Assembly: GCA_029882395.1 (NCBI GenBank)
Contig: JAOUKT010000018.1
Coordinates: forward strand, 1 to 45,426
DNA length: 45,426 nucleotides
Origin: Gammaproteobacteria bacterium
Lineage (GTDB): Bacteria; Pseudomonadota; Gammaproteobacteria; SZUA-229
Reading direction: 5' to 3'
Part shown: positions 43,025 through 45,426 of the stretch, piece after piece
How positions within the stretch are numbered: the first letter of the stretch is position 1
How the letters are laid out: every line of letters starts with the position of its first letter
Notes under the pieces: model-generated
Told to the model about the DNA's origin: nothing
The model's database searches: none
The model's input: only the letters and a program-made list of their open reading frames with translations
Made by a program: the position numbers and the translations under genes

Positions 43025-45130
43025 ATGGATTTCAAACCTTCAGACACGAGCAATAGCAAGCTAATACATGCCGAGCAGGTACGCCTGTTATATGCCTCCT
43101 TACCCGCTGCCGTCGTCGCCAACATTATCGCCTCTCTTTTAATGGCCGGCGCGATGTGGAATATTATCAGCCATGCCACCTTGATCGGCTGGCTACTGGT
43201 CTCGTTCAGTGTACTGTTATTACGACTCTCAACATTTATTTGTTATAAACGCAGCGATCAAAATAACACCAGATTGTGGAGCCGGTTATTTGATTTCGGC
43301 TCAAGCAGCTCAGGAATAATGCTCGGCATAGCTGGCATCATGCTTTTCCCTGCCGAAAACGCACAGTATCAGATGCTTTGTGCGTTTGTACTTGTTGGCA
43401 TGAGCGCCGGTGCAGTCTCAACGCTTTCTTTTGGTTACTATACCTTTCCTTTATATATCAGTTTCAGCCTGGCTCCTTTAATGCTCAGTTTTTTGCTTGA
43501 AGCCAGTCAGTTTTCATACCTTGTCATCATGATGCTGGCACTGGCCTATGCCTTTATATTAAAGAGTAGCCGCAGCATTTATCACAATACCCGGCAAAAT
43601 ATCGAACTTCGCATTGAGGCCGCCATAAAAGAACAGCAACTAATCAACGCCCAACAAAAACAGCTTCTCCATGTTATGAATACACCTCTTGCCGTGATCG
43701 AGTGGACAACCGATTTTACAGTTGCTGAATGGAACCCGGCCGCTGAAAAAATATTTGGTTACAGCCGCGCAGAGGCCATTGGCATGAAAGGCTCTGAGTT
43801 AATCGATAGCGAAGAGGATAAAACCAAAATCCAGCAACTATGGCAAAACATACTCAGCCTTAAGGGTGGCCAGCAGTCAATCAATAAAAACCGAACAGCC
43901 TCAGGTGATATCATTACCTGTGAATGGCAAAACACGCCATTAATTAATCACAATAATGAAATCATAGGTGTTGCCTCAACCGCTCAGGATGTCACACAGA
44001 AATTAAAAATTGCCAATGAAGTTATTGAAACCAAGAATATGCTACAGGCTGTTTTAAATACCATTCCCGCCCGGGTTTTCTGGAAAGACAGAAAGAACCA
44101 GTACCTGGGCTGCAATACAATGTTCGCCAATGATGCCGGCCTTAGCTCTTCTGATGAAATTATGGGTCTTAACGACTTTCAGCTGCCCTGGAAAGAACAG
44201 GCCGCGTCCTATCAAAATGACGATAACTTTGTCATGACAAATGATGAGCCCCGTATTGCCTATGAAGAGCGTCAAACACAACACGACGGCAATACAGTCT
44301 GGCTAGAAACCAGCAAGATACCGCTTAAAAAACGCAATGGTCATATCTACGGTGTTCTGGGTACGTATCATGACATTACTGCACGCAAACAATCTGTCAA
44401 TGAGATATTAAACGCAAAAGAAGATGCCGAACGGGCCAACAGTGCAAAGAGTGAATTTCTTTCCAGAATGAGCCATGAACTGAGGACACCGCTGAATGCT
44501 ATTTTAGGCTTTGGCCAGATCATAGAAATGACAGAGGAAAACTTAAAGCCACAGCAAAAAGAAGGCATAAAACATATTCTGTCTGCCGGCAGACATTTGT
44601 TAAACTTAATTAACGAAGTTCTTGATATTTCAAAAATTGATGCCGGCGAAATGCAGCTGAAGATTGAAAGCGTGGACCTTTCACAGCTGATCACTGATAC
44701 CATTACCCTAAGCTCTCCCTTAATAGGCCAGAGAAACATTACAATCACAAAAAATATCGACCGTACTATAACGCTGCAAACCGATAAAACACGGCTAAAA
44801 CAGGTTATCTTAAACATTCTTAACAATGCCGTTAAATACAATCGTGAAGGCGGAGAAATTATAATTAATGCGGCCTATACCAGCAGCGAAAACGTGTTAT
44901 TACAAATAAAAGACACAGGCATTGGTATCAAACGGGAAGACCAGGGTAAAATATTTGAACCCTTTAACCGTGCGAACATTACCAGCACCGAAACAGAGGG
45001 CACTGGTATTGGTCTGACGGTTACAAAAAAACTGCTTGAACTGATGCACTCAAGCATCCGCTTTGAAAGCTGTTTCGGAGAAGGCACAACCTTCACGATA
45101 GAGATACCGACAGGCGTCAAACAGGCATAA
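43025..45130 (+). CDS. Polytopic PAS-PAS sensor histidine kinase
   Basis: This 701-residue kinase has about six membrane helices in its first 180 residues (MASE-like sensor region), then a charged helical linker. PAS 1 spans about 213-325 (LAVIEWTTDFTVAEWNPAAE, IFGYSRAEAIG). PAS 2 spans about 338-455 (IPARVFWKDRKNQYLGCN). The phosphoacceptor is His484 in RMSHELRTPLN. The ATPase domain has NNAVKYN (N box), KDTGIGIKREDQ and EGTGIGLTVTKKL. No receiver is fused. The response regulator gene at the right edge is convergent, so the two may form a pair. The signal is unknown. Confidence 0.93.
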   Translation: MDFKPSDTSNSKLIHAEQVRLLYASLPAAVVANIIASLLMAGAMWNIISHATLIGWLLVSFSVLLLRLSTFICYKRSDQNNTRLWSRLFDFGSSSSGIMLGIAGIMLFPAENAQYQMLCAFVLVGMSAGAVSTLSFGYYTFPLYISFSLAPLMLSFLLEASQFSYLVIMMLALAYAFILKSSRSIYHNTRQNIELRIEAAIKEQQLINAQQKQLLHVMNTPLAVIEWTTDFTVAEWNPAAEKIFGYSRAEAIGMKGSELIDSEEDKTKIQQLWQNILSLKGGQQSINKNRTASGDIITCEWQNTPLINHNNEIIGVASTAQDVTQKLKIANEVIETKNMLQAVLNTIPARVFWKDRKNQYLGCNTMFANDAGLSSSDEIMGLNDFQLPWKEQAASYQNDDNFVMTNDEPRIAYEERQTQHDGNTVWLETSKIPLKKRNGHIYGVLGTYHDITARKQSVNEILNAKEDAERANSAKSEFLSRMSHELRTPLNAILGFGQIIEMTEENLKPQQKEGIKHILSAGRHLLNLINEVLDISKIDAGEMQLKIESVDLSQLITDTITLSSPLIGQRNITITKNIDRTITLQTDKTRLKQVILNILNNAVKYNREGGEIIINAAYTSSENVLLQIKDTGIGIKREDQGKIFEPFNRANITSTETEGTGIGLTVTKKLLELMHSSIRFESCFGEGTTFTIEIPTGVKQA

Positions 45131-45211
45131 AACCTGCTTTAAGCTATCGTCATTCAGCGCTGAGCAGGCAATCATTAAATCGTGCCTGCACCATTCATCG
45201 GACTGCGGCTA

Positions 45212-45426
45212 TTAAGCCAGCGCTTTTGCCAGCTGTTTACGAATCACACTTTCATTAAACGGCTTGGCTATATAGTACTTAACGCCATTTTCCATGGCTT
45301 CTTTAACGTGCGCAGCACCTGTATGACCTGTCGCCATAATAAAGACAAGATCATCATGCGCTTCAATATTTTTTAAATGCTTGTACAATTGCAGGCCGTC
45401 CATGCCCGGCATCTCCCAGTCACAAA
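45212..45426 (-). CDS. CheY-like response regulator receiver domain (partial, N-terminus beyond window)
   Basis: The minus-strand frame enters from the right edge with CDWEMPGMDGLQLYKHLK, whose Asp is the likely phosphoacceptor. It continues through FIMATGHTGAAHVKEAMENG, with the conserved Thr or Ser region, and YYIAKPF, with the conserved Lys, to TAA at 45212. Only about 71 residues are inside. The protein ends soon after the receiver domain, so no output domain follows it; one could precede it outside the window. It faces the histidine kinase gene and may be its partner. Confidence 0.85.
   Translation of the reverse strand, partial: CDWEMPGMDGLQLYKHLKNIEAHDDLVFIMATGHTGAAHVKEAMENGVKYYIAKPFNESVIRKQLAKALA

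Noticed and set aside
43025..45426. Mobile-element or phage boundary at the right end
   Set aside because: No integrase, transposase, inverted terminal repeat or tRNA is visible; the kinase and response regulator look like ordinary chromosomal genes.

Overview
The window looks like a chromosome segment from a gammaproteobacterial, sulfur-oxidising chemolithotroph that respires at low oxygen. The main evidence is a complete aprM-aprB-aprA operon with sat (APS-dependent oxidation of sulfite to sulfate), a cbb3 oxidase operon (ccoNOQP with ccoG and fixH), divergently transcribed anaerobic-type hemN, and a pyrophosphate economy made of PPi-dependent phosphofructokinase, adenylate kinase and a proton-pumping pyrophosphatase. 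GC content is moderate. I see no tRNA, rRNA, CRISPR array, insertion sequence or phage gene.

Layout. 1-4.3 kb (minus): the end of a MOSC protein gene, a DUF1415 gene and the three-gene transhydrogenase pntAa-pntAb-pntB. 4.8-6.9 kb (plus): hemH and a VanZ-like protein with no good start codon. 7-8.8 kb: a fructosamine-kinase-like protein, a group III truncated haemoglobin and a stand-alone S24-like protein. 9.5-15.2 kb (plus): pfp, adk, a PAS-GGDEF protein and hppA. 16-19.2 kb (plus): a PAS histidine kinase and a frameshifted repeat lipoprotein. 19.3-30 kb (mostly minus): the sulfur block of sat, a GalT-family nucleotidyltransferase, a small unknown gene, a HIT protein, a TPR protein, a SlyD-like protein, an unknown protein and aprMBA. 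30-35.5 kb: a YCII protein, a sparse stretch, a phosphoesterase, an AlkD-like protein, two PilZ proteins and a hidden 32-residue membrane protein. 35.6-42.7 kb: fixH, ccoG, a two-helix membrane protein, ccoPQON and hemN. 43-45.4 kb: a PAS histidine kinase facing a response regulator cut by the window edge.

How the genes fit together. AprBA oxidises sulfite plus AMP to APS and sends electrons to the membrane through AprM. Sat converts APS plus PPi to ATP and sulfate. Adenylate kinase balances AMP, ADP and ATP. PPi-PFK and H+-PPase link PPi to carbon flux and proton motive force. The GalT-family protein beside sat may be an adenylylsulfate:phosphate adenylyltransferase (an ADP-sulfurylase) rather than a galactose enzyme; this is an inference.

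Regulation. I found Anr/FNR-type sites upstream of ccoN, hemN and hppA, each with a -10-like hexamer at exactly the spacing expected for a class II promoter (site centred at -41.5). A fourth site lies before the 32-residue membrane protein gene with a weaker match. This suggests one low-oxygen regulon that includes the pyrophosphatase and an undescribed small membrane protein. Two further points are three 25-26 bp direct repeats upstream of aprM and a 52-residue gene downstream of the HIT gene.
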